A stretch of DNA of 64,000 nucleotides from Leucobacter musarum subsp. musarum (GTDB taxonomy: Bacteria; Actinomycetota; Actinomycetes; Actinomycetales; Microbacteriaceae), in assembly GCF_001273845.1 (NCBI RefSeq), contig NZ_JHBW01000087.1:372001-436000 (forward strand), read 5' to 3'. Both the position numbers and the translations under genes were made by a program. A model generated the notes under the pieces. It worked only from the letters and a program-made list of their open reading frames with translations, had not been told where the DNA came from and ran no database searches. Positions within the stretch are counted from its first letter, which is position 1. Every line of letters starts with the position of its first letter. Shown piece after piece: positions 41,231 to 50,728 of the stretch.

Positions 41231-41278
41231 GGGCGCTGGCGGGCCGGGGACGAAGTGCCTCGGCCCTTACCAGCGCCC
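41231..41278. terminator. Bidirectional hairpin terminator between dctA and rsmE
   Basis: gggcgctgg (41231-41239) pairs with ccagcgccc (41270-41278) and the inner gggccg pairs with cggccc. It serves both convergent genes and overlaps the last codons and stop of rsmE. Confidence 0.8.
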
Positions 41279-42043
41279 GAACGTCGTATTCAGCACGGCC
41301 ATCGCAGCCGGACCCGCCGAAGAGGTGCGGAGCACGGTCGTGCCCAGCACGAGAACGTGTGCCCCCGCCGCTTCGAGCGCGTCGAGCTCGGCATCAGCAA
41401 ACCCGCCTTCTGGGCCGACGACGAGTACGACGTCGTCGATCGCACTTGCACTGACCGCGGCGGATCGCCCCCACTCCGACAGTGTCAGCGCACCCCGCGG
41501 ATGCAGCGCGATCACCGCGGAACGATCACTCCGTGCCAGGAGTTCGAGGTCGGACAGTGCGACGGGTTCGCCCACAACGGGAATCGCAGCCCGCATCGAC
41601 TGCTTCGCCGCTTCACGCGCGATACGCTGCCACTTGGCGACACCCTTCGCGGTCTTCTCCGCACCACCCGCGCCGTCCCAGCGCGAAACGGAGCGGCTCG
41701 CCTGCCAGGGCACGATCGCGTCGACGCCGAACTCGGTCGACTGTTCGACAGCGCGCTCGTCGCGATCGCCCTTGGCGAGTGCCTGGACGAGCACCAGGCG
41801 AGGCCCGACGGCGGCGTCACCGCCCTCGGCGTGATCAATGCGCACGCTGAAGCGATCCTTCGCGACGTGCTCTGCGGTGCCGGCACCGATCGCACCGCGA
41901 CCATTGCCCACGAGAATGCGCTCGCCGACGCGCAGCCGGCTCACGCGAACCGCGTGCCGCGCCTCCTCACCGGTGATCTCGACCAGCGCGCCCGGAGCGA
42001 ACGCCGCATTGTCGAGATCTTCCCGGTAGTAGAGGTTCGCCAT
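41267..42043 (-). CDS. rsmE: 16S rRNA m3U1498 methyltransferase RsmE
   Basis: RsmE methylates uridine 1498 of 16S rRNA with SAM. The 258 residues have the PUA-like N domain (ALVEITGEEARHAVRVSRLRVGERI) and the SPOUT knot with VLVVGPEGGFADAELDALE and LGTTVLRTSSAGPAA. Start MANLYY matches the family. The gene lies 2 bases after dnaJ. Its end overlaps the bidirectional terminator. Confidence 0.96.
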   Translation of the reverse strand: MANLYYREDLDNAAFAPGALVEITGEEARHAVRVSRLRVGERILVGNGRGAIGAGTAEHVAKDRFSVRIDHAEGGDAAVGPRLVLVQALAKGDRDERAVEQSTEFGVDAIVPWQASRSVSRWDGAGGAEKTAKGVAKWQRIAREAAKQSMRAAIPVVGEPVALSDLELLARSDRSAVIALHPRGALTLSEWGRSAAVSASAIDDVVLVVGPEGGFADAELDALEAAGAHVLVLGTTVLRTSSAGPAAMAVLNTTFGRW

Positions 42044-42045
42044 GC

Positions 42046-43143
42046 TCAGCCCTGGCGGAAGAAGCGGTCGCGAATCTTGCCGAAGAAGCCCTGGTGGAAC
42101 TCCCCGAGATGCGGCTGCTCATCCTTGCGCAGCGCGGCGAGCTGGCGCACCAGATCTTTCTCTCGGTTCGACAGCTTGGTCGGCGTCGCGACCTGCACCG
42201 CAATCTTGAGGTCGCCGCGCGTCGTGCTGCGCAGCCCCTGGATGCCGCGCCCGCGCACCGTCAGCATGTCACCCGACTGGGTGCCGGCTTCGACCTCGAC
42301 CTCGACCTCGCCGTCGAGCCCCGCGAGTTTCGCACTCGCGCCAAGAATCGCGTCAGTCATCGACAACTGCATCGTGCAGAGCAGATCGTTGCCGTCGCGG
42401 CTGAAGATATCGTGGTGCATCACGCGGAACTCGATGAAGAGGTCGCCATTGGGCCCACCGCCCGGGCCGACCTCGCCACCGCCACGCATCTGCAGGCGAG
42501 TGCCGGTATCGATGCCCGAGGGCACGTCGATCGGGAAGGTGCGGCGCTCGCGCACTCGCCCCTTGCCCGCGCACTCGACGCAGGGATGCTCGATGACCGT
42601 GCCATACCCCTGGCAGCTGCCGCACGGGTGCATCGTGACCACGTTGCCGAACAGCGAACGGACCTGACGCTGCACCTGACCCTGGCCACCGCACACATCG
42701 CAGGTGACGGGGTGCGTGCCGGGCTGGCAGCAGCTGCCCTGGCAGACGTTGCAGAGCACCGCCGTATTGACCGTGATCTCACGCTGGGTGCCGAAAATGA
42801 CGTCTTCGAGCGAGACGTCCACGCGAATCATCGCATCGTCACCGCGCTCCGAACGCGAGCGCGGGCCGCGCTGACCGCCGCCGAAACCGCCCCCGAAGAA
42901 CGTCTCGAAGATATCGCCGAAGCCCGCCGCACCGCCCTGGCCGCCGCCCATGTCATAGCGCTGACGCTGCTCGGGGTCGCTGAGCACGTCGTACGCGTGC
43001 GTCACGTCTTTGAACTTCTCTGCCGCGTCTTCGCTCGGATTCACATCCGGGTGCAGCTGGCGCGCCAAACGCCGGTAGGCCTTTTTGATCTCTTCGGGGG
43101 TCGCCTCGCGGGTGACTCCGAGGGTCTCGTAGTGATCGGCCAC
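42046..43143 (-). CDS. dnaJ: Chaperone DnaJ
   Basis: Co-chaperone for DnaK; 365 residues. J domain residues 1-70 with HPD at 31-33, a G/F-rich part to about 95, and four zinc repeats CNVCQGSC (131-138), [16 protein letters not shown] and CVECAGKG. The first repeat ends in cysteine where glycine is usual. The C-terminal domain follows ([15 protein letters not shown]). The start is GTG at 43143, preceded by taggagt. It lies in the hrcA-dnaJ-rsmE run under CIRCE control. Confidence 0.95.
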   Translation of the reverse strand: MADHYETLGVTREATPEEIKKAYRRLARQLHPDVNPSEDAAEKFKDVTHAYDVLSDPEQRQRYDMGGGQGGAAGFGDIFETFFGGGFGGGQRGPRSRSERGDDAMIRVDVSLEDVIFGTQREITVNTAVLCNVCQGSCCQPGTHPVTCDVCGGQGQVQRQVRSLFGNVVTMHPCGSCQGYGTVIEHPCVECAGKGRVRERRTFPIDVPSGIDTGTRLQMRGGGEVGPGGGPNGDLFIEFRVMHHDIFSRDGNDLLCTMQLSMTDAILGASAKLAGLDGEVEVEVEAGTQSGDMLTVRGRGIQGLRSTTRGDLKIAVQVATPTKLSNREKDLVRQLAALRKDEQPHLGEFHQGFFGKIRDRFFRQG

Positions 43144-43199
43144 GCTGTTGTACTCCTAGGGGTTGGTGGTGGAAAGTGCTGGTCGGATGAGGCGGCGGA

Positions 43200-44237
43200 T
43201 TACCGCTCTTCACCCAGGAATCGGTTGAGGTATCGGGCGACCGCGCGCACCGTCGAAATGTTGCCGGCATAATCCATGCGCAGCGGGCCGAGCACGCCGA
43301 GCTTCGACACGGCGATGCCCTCTTCGTACGTGGACGCGATAATCGAGGTCTCAGACAACCCGTACGGCTCGTTTTCGCGCCCGATCGACGCAGAAACCTC
43401 TCTGCCTTCGTGCGCGAGTTCGCCGAAGAGTCGCAGCAGGGTCACCTGCTCTTCGATCGCCTCCAGCACCACCGGCAACGATCCGGCGAATTCGCCGTCG
43501 GGGCGCGACAGATTGGCTGCGCCGGCGACGGCGATGCGGTCGTTGCGATTGGCCTGGAGCTGGTCGGAGACGACGGTCAGTACGCGCCGCACGAGGTCGA
43601 TTTCGTCGGGTTGCGCCCAGGTCTCGATATCTGCTTCGAGTTCTGCGACGGCCGCGGCTGCAGATTCGACGTCGATGCCGACCGCCGCTTCAGCGATCCG
43701 CTGGCGCAGGCCGTGCACCCAGGCCTCGGTGACGCGCGAAGCCGGCAACCAAGCGACCTGCTGCTCGACGACCCCGCTGCCGAGAATCAGCACGCTCAGC
43801 ACGCGATCTTCACCGAGCGCCACGAGATCGATGTGCCGTACCGCGGTGCGACGCAACGACGGGTACTGCGCCACGGCGACCTGATTGGTGAGCTGCGAGA
43901 GCAGACGCACGGTGCGGGCCATAACGTCGTCGAGGTCTGAAGAATCACCGAGGAACCGCTCGATCGCCGTGCGCTGAGCGACCGTCAACGGGCGAATGCG
44001 AGCCAGAGTGTCGACATAGAGCCGGTACCCCTTGTCTGTGGGGACACGACCTGACGACGTGTGCGGCTGCGCGATCAGCTCGTCTTCTTCGAGCAGCGCC
44101 ATATCGTTGCGGATCGTCGCCGCAGACACCCCGAAGCTGTGGCGATCAACGATCGCCTTCGAGCCCACGGGTTCGTTCGAGGAGACGTAGTCGTTGACGA
44201 TCGCGTGCAGTACAGCAAGGCTGCGCTCGGAAACCAT
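43200..44237 (-). CDS. hrcA: Heat-inducible transcription repressor HrcA
   Basis: HrcA binds CIRCE and represses heat-shock genes at normal temperature. The 345 residues have the N-terminal winged helix (SERSLAVLHAIVNDYVSSNEPVGSKAI, FGVSAATIRNDMALLEEDELI, PHTSSGRVPTDKGYRLYVD) and the GAF-like core. I chose the ATG at 44237, preceded by aggagg; 20 further codons are open upstream. A CIRCE element lies 48 bases above it, so the gene is probably autoregulated. Confidence 0.97.
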   Translation of the reverse strand: MVSERSLAVLHAIVNDYVSSNEPVGSKAIVDRHSFGVSAATIRNDMALLEEDELIAQPHTSSGRVPTDKGYRLYVDTLARIRPLTVAQRTAIERFLGDSSDLDDVMARTVRLLSQLTNQVAVAQYPSLRRTAVRHIDLVALGEDRVLSVLILGSGVVEQQVAWLPASRVTEAWVHGLRQRIAEAAVGIDVESAAAAVAELEADIETWAQPDEIDLVRRVLTVVSDQLQANRNDRIAVAGAANLSRPDGEFAGSLPVVLEAIEEQVTLLRLFGELAHEGREVSASIGRENEPYGLSETSIIASTYEEGIAVSKLGVLGPLRMDYAGNISTVRAVARYLNRFLGEER

Positions 44238-44284
44238 TGCCCCTCCTGACGCCGAATCGTGGATGCGGGCCACGCGCACGGGCG

Positions 44285-44311
44285 CTGGCACTCGCATATT
44301 CCGAGTGCTAA
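44285..44311. promoter_or_regulatory. CIRCE operator upstream of hrcA
   Basis: The right arm gagtgctaa (44303-44311) is the perfect CIRCE half-site; the left arm ctggcactc (44285-44293) keeps 7 of 9 bases; the spacer is the standard 9 bases. It lies 48 bases before the hrcA ATG, ahead of hrcA-dnaJ-rsmE. Confidence 0.9.
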
Positions 44312-44400
44312 GCCTACCGTAGTCCGACGATCAGGCGGCATTCGGAGCGGCGGCTCCGTGTTCGCCTGCGGCGAGATCTGAGGCGTGAGCTCGATGCACG

Positions 44401-45627
44401 TCAGCTGCCGAGCAGCCGGTGCACGACGGTATCCGCGAGCAACCGACCGCGCAGGGTCGGGATCACCCGGCCACCGATCGCGGCTCGCCCGTCGATGAGG
44501 CCGTCGGCGATGAGCTGCGGAATCGCCCGGCGCTCCTCCGCCGTCAACACCTCCGCAGGCAGGCCCTCGGCGATCCGGGTTTCGAGCAGAATGCGTTCTT
44601 CACGGCGTGACGCATCGATGAGGGTCTCGCGCGAGTGCGCCGGGGAGACGCCCGCCGCCATGCGTTGCGCATAGGCACCCGGGTGCTTGACGTTCCACCA
44701 TCGAACGCCGCCGACGTGGCTGTGGGCGCCTGGACCCGCAGCCCACCAGTCTTCGCCCGTCCAGTACGAGAGATTGTGCCGGGAGCGGGTCTCCGGGGTG
44801 CGCGACCAATTGCTGATCTCGTACCACGAGAAGCCAGCCGCAGCGAAGCGCGCATCGGCGAGCTCGTACATCTCGGCGTGCAGGTCCTCGTCGGGTTCCG
44901 CCACCTCGCCACGTCGAATCTGCGCTGCGAGTTTGGTGCCGCGCTCGATGATCAACGCGTACGCCGAAATGTGATCGGGAGCGCACGCGAGTGCGGCGTC
45001 GATCGAGCGTTCCCAGTCGGCAAGGCTTTCGCCTGGCGTGCCGTAGATGAGGTCGACACTGACCTGGAGGCCCGCGTCACGAGCCCATTGGGTGACGAGC
45101 GGCACGCGCTCGGGCGAGTGGGTGCGGTCGAGTGTGGCGAGCACGTGCGGCACGGCCGACTGCATGCCGAAACTCACGCGGGTGAAGCCGGCCTCAGCGA
45201 GCGTGCGCAGGTACGCGGCGTCAACGGAATCCGGGTTCGCTTCCGTCGTCACTTCGGCTCCCTGCGCCAGCCCCCACTCCTCGCGGATGCGGCCGAGCAT
45301 GGTCGCAAGGTCGCTCGCCGGCAGCAGCGTCGGCGTGCCACCTCCGAAGAACACGGTCGAAACCGGGCGTTCAGGCAGACCCGCGTCGCGGAGCACCGAC
45401 GCCCCCAAAGCGAGCTCCTGGCCGACTTGGGATGCGTAATCGTCACGGGTCGTGCCGCCGAGCTCGCTCGCGGTATAGGTGTTGAAGTCGCAGTACCCGC
45501 AGCGAACACGGCAGTACGGGACGTGCACGTAGACGCCGAAGTTTCGGTGTTCGGCCCCGATAGCGACGCTCGCAGGAAGCGAGCCGTCTTCGGGAGCCGG
45601 ATCACCCTCGGGGAGCGCGCTCGGCAC
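44401..45627 (-). CDS. hemW: HemW-like radical SAM protein (heme chaperone)
   Basis: HemW carries heme to its targets; older annotations call it coproporphyrinogen oxidase (HemN-like). The 408-residue protein has the iron-sulfur motif CRVRCGYC (C39, C43, C46), FFGGGTPTLLP and TTEANPDSVD. The spacing CxxxCxxC with C-x after the third cysteine instead of a fourth cysteine marks HemW. It lies 6 bases after the DUF1990 gene on the same strand and ends about 163 bases before hrcA. Confidence 0.93.
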   Translation of the reverse strand: MPSALPEGDPAPEDGSLPASVAIGAEHRNFGVYVHVPYCRVRCGYCDFNTYTASELGGTTRDDYASQVGQELALGASVLRDAGLPERPVSTVFFGGGTPTLLPASDLATMLGRIREEWGLAQGAEVTTEANPDSVDAAYLRTLAEAGFTRVSFGMQSAVPHVLATLDRTHSPERVPLVTQWARDAGLQVSVDLIYGTPGESLADWERSIDAALACAPDHISAYALIIERGTKLAAQIRRGEVAEPDEDLHAEMYELADARFAAAGFSWYEISNWSRTPETRSRHNLSYWTGEDWWAAGPGAHSHVGGVRWWNVKHPGAYAQRMAAGVSPAHSRETLIDASRREERILLETRIAEGLPAEVLTAEERRAIPQLIADGLIDGRAAIGGRVIPTLRGRLLADTVVHRLLGS

Positions 45628-45633
45628 GGCGGA

Positions 45634-46788
45634 TCACCGACGGCTGCTCGGACGACGCTGATGCGTGGTCGACACGGGCACTTCGGAGGTGGAGGAGTCG
45701 TCGCCTACAGTCGCGACCGGTTCAGTCACCGGGCTGGGTTGGGGTGAATCTGCGGGCGCTGCAGATGCTTCGGGCTCACGCGAGTCTTCTGGCAGTGGTG
45801 ACACTTCTGTCACGGGCAAAGCTTCTGTCTTGGGCGATGCGTCGGGCTCGGGCGATGCATCGGGCTCATCTGAGGCTTCCGGCTCGGCAGATGCTTCCGG
45901 CTCGGCAGGCTCTTCGGGCTCAGCGAACGAGACCGTCTCCTCCTCCACGATCAGTTCTGATGCCGCACTTGGCTCGGACGGCTCATCGGACGCGGGAGTC
46001 TCGCCTGACTCTTCGAACTCCGGTTCGAGCACTTCAGGTGCCTCCGGCGACGATTCGACACTCTCGACGACGTCGGCAGCATCGCCGTCGACAGTGATGG
46101 CGGCAGGTTTCTCATCGTCTGCCGCCCCCAAGTTGGGTGCAGGTTGTGCGCCCGGGGCGAGGCTCGCGAGCTGCGATTTCACGGCGTCGAGCGCGATGCG
46201 CACGTCGGCACGCCCCTTGAGGCCCAGCAGCCCGCTCTTCGGGGCAGCGACGAATCCGCGGGCGACTGCCCACACGGTGTCGTCGGGACGGAATTCAATC
46301 GCGAAGCGTTGCTCGCCTACGGCGCCCTGATCGTCTCGGGTGCCCCACGCGAAACCGACGCATCGTTCGTCATCGATGGTGTAGATCACGAGTATGCCTC
46401 GCGGGTCTTGGCCATCTGCGTGCAGCGTCGCTGTTGTTCCGGCGACGATGAACGGTTCGCCGTCGGGCCCGAAGTGCTCTTCGAGCTCACCCGCGGCTTC
46501 AGGGATGCCGTCACCCGAGAACGACGGGCCGGCGTATTCCGCGCCCGAGCCGCGCACGATGTCGGTGACGCGCACGCCCGAACCGCGTTGCGCGCCCCAG
46601 GTCATGAGCAGACTCGATGCGAGCAGGAAGCGCTCCTGTCCGCTGCCGAGACGCAGTTCTTCCTCGTACGAGGTCATGCCTTCCGGCGGAAATTTGACGA
46701 TATCGGGTTGCTTCGACGCGCCGACAGCGGCATACGTCAACGGCATCTCGACGTGGCTGCTGCGGCGCGGGGGCTGCTCCTTGCTCAT
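45634..46788 (-). CDS. DUF1990 protein with acidic repeat tail
   Basis: The N-terminal half (to about 200) resembles the DUF1990 family: [39 protein letters not shown] and a conserved [20 protein letters not shown]. Its role is unknown. From about residue 220 a low-complexity tail follows, made of short repeats of E/D-P-E/D-A-S (for example [18 protein letters not shown]), rich in acidic residues and proline, with a basic end QRRPSSRR. The ATG at 46788 overlaps the lepA stop (ATGA). It sits between lepA and hemW. Confidence 0.8.
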   Translation of the reverse strand: MSKEQPPRRSSHVEMPLTYAAVGASKQPDIVKFPPEGMTSYEEELRLGSGQERFLLASSLLMTWGAQRGSGVRVTDIVRGSGAEYAGPSFSGDGIPEAAGELEEHFGPDGEPFIVAGTTATLHADGQDPRGILVIYTIDDERCVGFAWGTRDDQGAVGEQRFAIEFRPDDTVWAVARGFVAAPKSGLLGLKGRADVRIALDAVKSQLASLAPGAQPAPNLGAADDEKPAAITVDGDAADVVESVESSPEAPEVLEPEFEESGETPASDEPSEPSAASELIVEEETVSFAEPEEPAEPEASAEPEASDEPDASPEPDASPKTEALPVTEVSPLPEDSREPEASAAPADSPQPSPVTEPVATVGDDSSTSEVPVSTTHQRRPSSRR

Positions 46789-48638
46789 CGCTTGGCGCCT
46801 TCCTTGCCCTCCACATCTCCGGAGAGCGCTGCGATGAAGGCTTCTTGGGGAACTTCGACGCGCCCCACCATCTTCATGCGCTTCTTGCCCTCTTTCTGCT
46901 TCTCGAGCAGTTTGCGCTTGCGGCTGATGTCGCCGCCGTAGCACTTCGCGAGCACGTCCTTGCGAATCGCGCGGATCGTCTCGCGAGCGATCACTCGCGC
47001 GCCAATCGCTGCCTGAATCGGCACCTCGAACTGCTGGCGCGGGATGAGCTTGCGGAGTCGCTCCGCCATCATCGTGCCGTAGCTGTAGGCATTGTCGCGG
47101 TGCACGATCGCGCTGAAGGCGTCGACCGTGTCTCCCTGCAGCAGGATGTCGACCTTTACGAGGTCGGCTTCCTGATCACCCATGGGTTCGTAGTCGAGGC
47201 TTGCATAGCCCTGCGTACGACTCTTCAGGTGGTCGAAGAAGTCGAAGACGATCTCGCCGAGCGGAATGCTGTAGCGGAGCTCCACGCGCTCCCCCAGGTA
47301 TTCCATGCCGAGCAAGCTGCCGCGGCGGCTCTGGCAGAGCTCCATGATGGCGCCGACGTAGTCTTTCGGCGCCAGGATCGCCGTCTTCACGACGGGCTCG
47401 CGCACGTTGCGGATTTTGCCGTCGGGGTACTCCGACGGGTTCGTCACCGTCACCTCAGTGCCGTCTTCCTTCGTGACCTGGTAGACGACGCTCGGCGCGG
47501 TGGCGATGAGGTCGAGGTCGAACTCGCGGCGCAGGCGCTCGGAGATGATCTCGAGGTGGAGCAGGCCTAGGAAGCCGCAGCGGAAGCCGAAGCCGAGCGC
47601 GACTGACGTCTCGGGTTCGTATTGGAGTGCTGCGTCTTCGAGCTTCAACTTGTCGAGCGCCTCACGCAGCACCGGGTAATCGGAGCCATCGAGCGGGTAC
47701 AGACCCGAGAACACCATGGGCTTCGGGTCGGTGTAGCCGGGCAGCACCTCGGTCGCCGGGTTGCGCTTTGCGGTGACGGTGTCGCCGACCTTCGAGAGCC
47801 GCACATCTTTCACACCGGTGATCAGATAGCCGACCTCGCCGACGGCAAGCCCCTGCGTCGGTCGCATCTCGGGCGCCGACACGCCGATCTCGAGCGCCTC
47901 GTGGTCGTACCCGGTCGACATCATCTGGATCTTTTCGCGCGGCGACAGATTGCCATCGATCATGCGCACGTAGGTGACGACGCCGCGGTACGGGTCGTAT
48001 ACCGAGTCGAAGATCATCGCTCGCGGGGCGGCATCGGCCACGCCCACGGGCGCGGGGATGCGCTCAACCACGCGATCGAGGAGCTCTTCCACGCCGGCAC
48101 CGGTCTTGCCCGACACCTTCAAAATGTCGTCGGGATCGCCACCGATCAGATCAGCGATCTCGCGCGACACGCGCTCGGGGTCGGCAGCCGGGAGGTCGAT
48201 CTTGTTCAGGACCGGGATGATTTCGAGGTCATTCTCCATCGCGAGGTAGAGGTTCGCGAGCGTCTGCGCCTCAATGCCCTGCGCGGCGTCGACCAGCAGG
48301 ATCGCCCCCTCGCACGCGGCGAGCGAGCGCGACACCTCGTAGCTGAAGTCGACGTGCCCCGGGGTGTCGATCATGTTGAGAGCGAAGTCACCCGCATCGG
48401 TTGCCCAGTGCATGCGCACCGCCTGCGACTTGATCGTGATGCCGCGCTCGCGCTCGATATCCATCTTGTCGAGGTACTGCGCGCGCATTTCACGGTCGGG
48501 CACCGTTCCGGTGACCTGCAGCATTCGGTCGGCAAGCGTCGACTTGCCGTGATCGATGTGCGCGATGATGCAGAAGTTGCGGATCTTCGCGGGGTCGGTC
48601 GACGCCGGTGCCGGGGGGTTCAAGCTGCGTGGAGACAT
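46785..48638 (-). CDS. lepA: Elongation factor 4 (LepA)
   Basis: LepA is a ribosomal GTPase thought to back-translocate or aid 30S assembly. The 617 residues show the G1 motif AHIDHGKS (26-33), [26 protein letters not shown] and the LepA-specific C domain. Start: ATG at 48638; TTG at 48647 would be an alternative. No ribosome site precedes it but a GATAAT box ends 8 bases upstream, suggesting a leaderless mRNA. Confidence 0.97.
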   Translation of the reverse strand: MSPRSLNPPAPASTDPAKIRNFCIIAHIDHGKSTLADRMLQVTGTVPDREMRAQYLDKMDIERERGITIKSQAVRMHWATDAGDFALNMIDTPGHVDFSYEVSRSLAACEGAILLVDAAQGIEAQTLANLYLAMENDLEIIPVLNKIDLPAADPERVSREIADLIGGDPDDILKVSGKTGAGVEELLDRVVERIPAPVGVADAAPRAMIFDSVYDPYRGVVTYVRMIDGNLSPREKIQMMSTGYDHEALEIGVSAPEMRPTQGLAVGEVGYLITGVKDVRLSKVGDTVTAKRNPATEVLPGYTDPKPMVFSGLYPLDGSDYPVLREALDKLKLEDAALQYEPETSVALGFGFRCGFLGLLHLEIISERLRREFDLDLIATAPSVVYQVTKEDGTEVTVTNPSEYPDGKIRNVREPVVKTAILAPKDYVGAIMELCQSRRGSLLGMEYLGERVELRYSIPLGEIVFDFFDHLKSRTQGYASLDYEPMGDQEADLVKVDILLQGDTVDAFSAIVHRDNAYSYGTMMAERLRKLIPRQQFEVPIQAAIGARVIARETIRAIRKDVLAKCYGGDISRKRKLLEKQKEGKKRMKMVGRVEVPQEAFIAALSGDVEGKEGAKR

Positions 48639-48646
48639 TGTTCGCA

Positions 48647-48652
48647 ATTATC
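48647..48652 (-). promoter_or_regulatory. Candidate -10 box of lepA
   Basis: GATAAT (5 of 6 bases of TATAAT) ends 8 bases before the lepA ATG, placing the transcript start at or next to the start codon. No -35 is evident. Confidence 0.5.
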
Positions 48653-48705
48653 GCACGCGCAGGCGCCGGATCGCGCGCGTGCCGACTTCTGGTCGTTCTG
48701 GAGCA

Positions 48706-50160
48706 TCAGAAGGGTTCACCCGGGTAGGGCCCTCTGAACGCATCGCCATCCGATTGTTCTCCATCCTCATCGTCACCCGGCGACCTTTTCGCCGACGCAG
48801 CCCCCTCAGCGGAGCGCGCGAATCTCACGCGGCCCGGAGGCCGGTCTGCGTATGCACGACCGGCGGGACTCGTCCAGTGCAGCACACCGTCGCCGCCCTG
48901 CCGCACGCGCCAATCGGAGTGGTGTTTCAGCACGTGGTGACCACGGCACAGGTGGGCGAGGTTGTCGGTGGCAGTCGCGCCCCCGAGCGCCGCGTCGACC
49001 GTGTGGTCGAGGTCGCACCGCGCGACGGGGACGCGGCATCCGGGAAAGCGGCAGTGCTGATCGCGTGCTCCCAGCCGACGGCGCATGCTCGCGCTCGGGC
49101 GGTACCGGTCAACGCTGAGCACGTCGGCGGTCTGGGGCTGCGTCACGACGCGTTGCCACACGGGTGAGGAGGCCGCGAGTGCGCGGATGCCCTGCAGCGG
49201 TACCGGGCCCGCACCGACGAGCTCGGCCACCGGTGCGCTATTGCCCGATCGTGGCGCGTGCAGCGCCTCCCAGGGCACGATGACCTGCACGCGGGCATCG
49301 ATGGCGCGTTCGCCGGCCCGATTGCCGTCGGGGTGTCGCGCAACACGCAGCCCCGCCTCGCTGCCTCCCAACACCAAGTCACACAGTACGTCGGCTCGCA
49401 CCTGGTCACGCATTCGAGTCGTCGACACTGGATCCACCTCGCGAGCGATGCGCGTCAACCGGTCGTGGATCGCGAAGGCTTCGATGGTCGGCAGTACCGC
49501 TGTCAGCTCGGACATTCCATCGGCTCCCGCGGTCACGACAACGCGGCGCTGGCGCACGGCCTCCTCGTGTCGCTCATCGAGGGTGCGCTCTGCATACTCC
49601 TCGGCGAGTCTGCGTGCGATTGGCCGCAGTCGGTTGGCCGTCTCGACGCGCGCGTGCACGAGCACTTCGCGTTCGTAAGCCGCGCGGCGCGCCACTACGG
49701 TCGAGGCATCGCCCGCCCCAATCACGAGGCCGGAATCCACGATGACTCGCGCATGCGTCGCCGTGATCTCGCCGCTCGCGAGTGCCGAGTGCGCGCTGCG
49801 ATAGTGACGGCGCAGCGTATACGCCGCATCCATGCGCGCCTCGGCGGCGCGCTCGCTCGTTCCGAGCAGGAGTGCAGCCTCCGCACGCAGTGACCGGTAC
49901 TCCAACTCGGTACTCCGCCCTTCCCCGGGTTCGGTGGCGAGCTCGACCGCCGCACCGAGAAACTCGCTCCGCGCCGCATCGAGGGCCCGTTGCACGCCTT
50001 CGAGGTGCTCCACCCAGGTCAGCAACTCATCGACTCGCGCACGCCGAGCCGCACCGGCTGCGGAAAATGAAGCCGACAGAGCCGACAGAGCTCCTGCGGC
50101 CGCACCAGTCACAGCCAACTCGCCGCCTGTTGCGGGGTACTCACCGGTGCCGGGGGTCAT
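48706..50160 (-). CDS. HNH endonuclease-type protein with DUF222 domain
   Basis: A 484-residue protein with a helical DUF222 half (residues about 1-250) and a C-terminal HNH domain: [25 protein letters not shown] and [15 protein letters not shown]. Such genes occur in many copies in actinobacteria and are often mobile-like, but no proof of activity is known. The cysteine pairs and DH...N...H residues of an active site are all present. It lies between lepA and rpsT, which are often adjacent; the ends show no repeats that I can see. Confidence 0.85.
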   Translation of the reverse strand: MTPGTGEYPATGGELAVTGAAAGALSALSASFSAAGAARRARVDELLTWVEHLEGVQRALDAARSEFLGAAVELATEPGEGRSTELEYRSLRAEAALLLGTSERAAEARMDAAYTLRRHYRSAHSALASGEITATHARVIVDSGLVIGAGDASTVVARRAAYEREVLVHARVETANRLRPIARRLAEEYAERTLDERHEEAVRQRRVVVTAGADGMSELTAVLPTIEAFAIHDRLTRIAREVDPVSTTRMRDQVRADVLCDLVLGGSEAGLRVARHPDGNRAGERAIDARVQVIVPWEALHAPRSGNSAPVAELVGAGPVPLQGIRALAASSPVWQRVVTQPQTADVLSVDRYRPSASMRRRLGARDQHCRFPGCRVPVARCDLDHTVDAALGGATATDNLAHLCRGHHVLKHHSDWRVRQGGDGVLHWTSPAGRAYADRPPGRVRFARSAEGAASAKRSPGDDEDGEQSDGDAFRGPYPGEPF

Positions 50161-50233
50161 GCTTCCATCTCACCAGGGACCACCGACATTCTTGACACGA
50201 CAGCAATACCGGGCATCACGTCCCGAGTTCTGC

Positions 50234-50239
50234 TAGACT
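50234..50239 (+). promoter_or_regulatory. Candidate -10 box of rpsT
   Basis: TAGACT in an extended TGCTAGACT context would start transcription near 50246, about 98 bases before the rpsT GTG. Confidence 0.45.
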
Positions 50240-50254
50240 CGACTCTTGGCTTGC

Positions 50255-50272
50255 GTGTGGTCATCACCACAC
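50255..50272 (+). promoter_or_regulatory. Hairpin in the rpsT 5' leader
   Basis: gtgtggt (50255-50261) and accacac (50266-50272) form a 7-pair stem with a 4-base loop. S20 is known to control its own mRNA in some bacteria; a role here is inference. Confidence 0.4.
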
Positions 50273-50343
50273 CACCCGTAAGGTGCCCTCTCTCACCGTG
50301 CGGATCAAACCCGTCAACTGGATTTCAAAGGACACATCTCAAC

Positions 50344-50604
50344 GTGGCAAACATTAAGTCGCAGCTCAAGCGCATCAAGACCAACCTCAAGGCGACCGAG
50401 CGGAACCGTGCGTACAAGAGCGAGCTCCGCACCGTCGTGCGCGCGACCCGCACCGCTATCGCCGTTGGCGACAAGGCAGCTGCCGAGGCAAAGCTGAAGG
50501 TTGCAAGCCGCAAGCTGGACAAGGCCGTCTCCAAGGGCGTCATCCACAAGAACCAGGCTGCGAACCGCAAGTCGAGCCTGGCTGCTCAGGTCGCAGCGCT
50601 CTAA
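50344..50604 (+). CDS. rpsT: 30S ribosomal protein S20
   Basis: S20 binds 16S rRNA early in 30S assembly. The 86 residues are basic and helical: [20 protein letters not shown] and [26 protein letters not shown] are diagnostic. The start is the GTG at 50344, with aaagga upstream; a longer open frame is only leader sequence. It is the only gene on this strand between the HNH gene and holA, and ends with a strong terminator. Confidence 0.97.
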   Translation: MANIKSQLKRIKTNLKATERNRAYKSELRTVVRATRTAIAVGDKAAAEAKLKVASRKLDKAVSKGVIHKNQAANRKSSLAAQVAAL

Positions 50605-50625
50605 CGCTCACTGCGCAGCAGTATT

Positions 50626-50654
50626 GAGGGCCCCGCTTCTGCGGGGCCCTCTTT
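50626..50654 (+). terminator. Intrinsic terminator after rpsT
   Basis: gagggccccgc, a 4-base loop and gcggggccctc form a perfect 11-pair stem, followed by ttt and then cgttt. Confidence 0.9.
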
Positions 50655-50728
50655 CGTTTGCCCACACTGTTCCAGCGGTCGCTAACGTGGCGCGCGACGA
50701 GGTCGCGCTTCGAGCGGGCCACCGCATT

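Noticed and set aside
44338..44400. Regulatory element between hrcA promoter and hemW end
   Set aside because: No repeat or promoter beyond the CIRCE element could be supported.
45744..46050. A CRISPR-like array in the repeated region near 45.8 kb
   Set aside because: The repeats are short, imperfect, in-frame codon repeats of the DUF1990 tail, without spacers.
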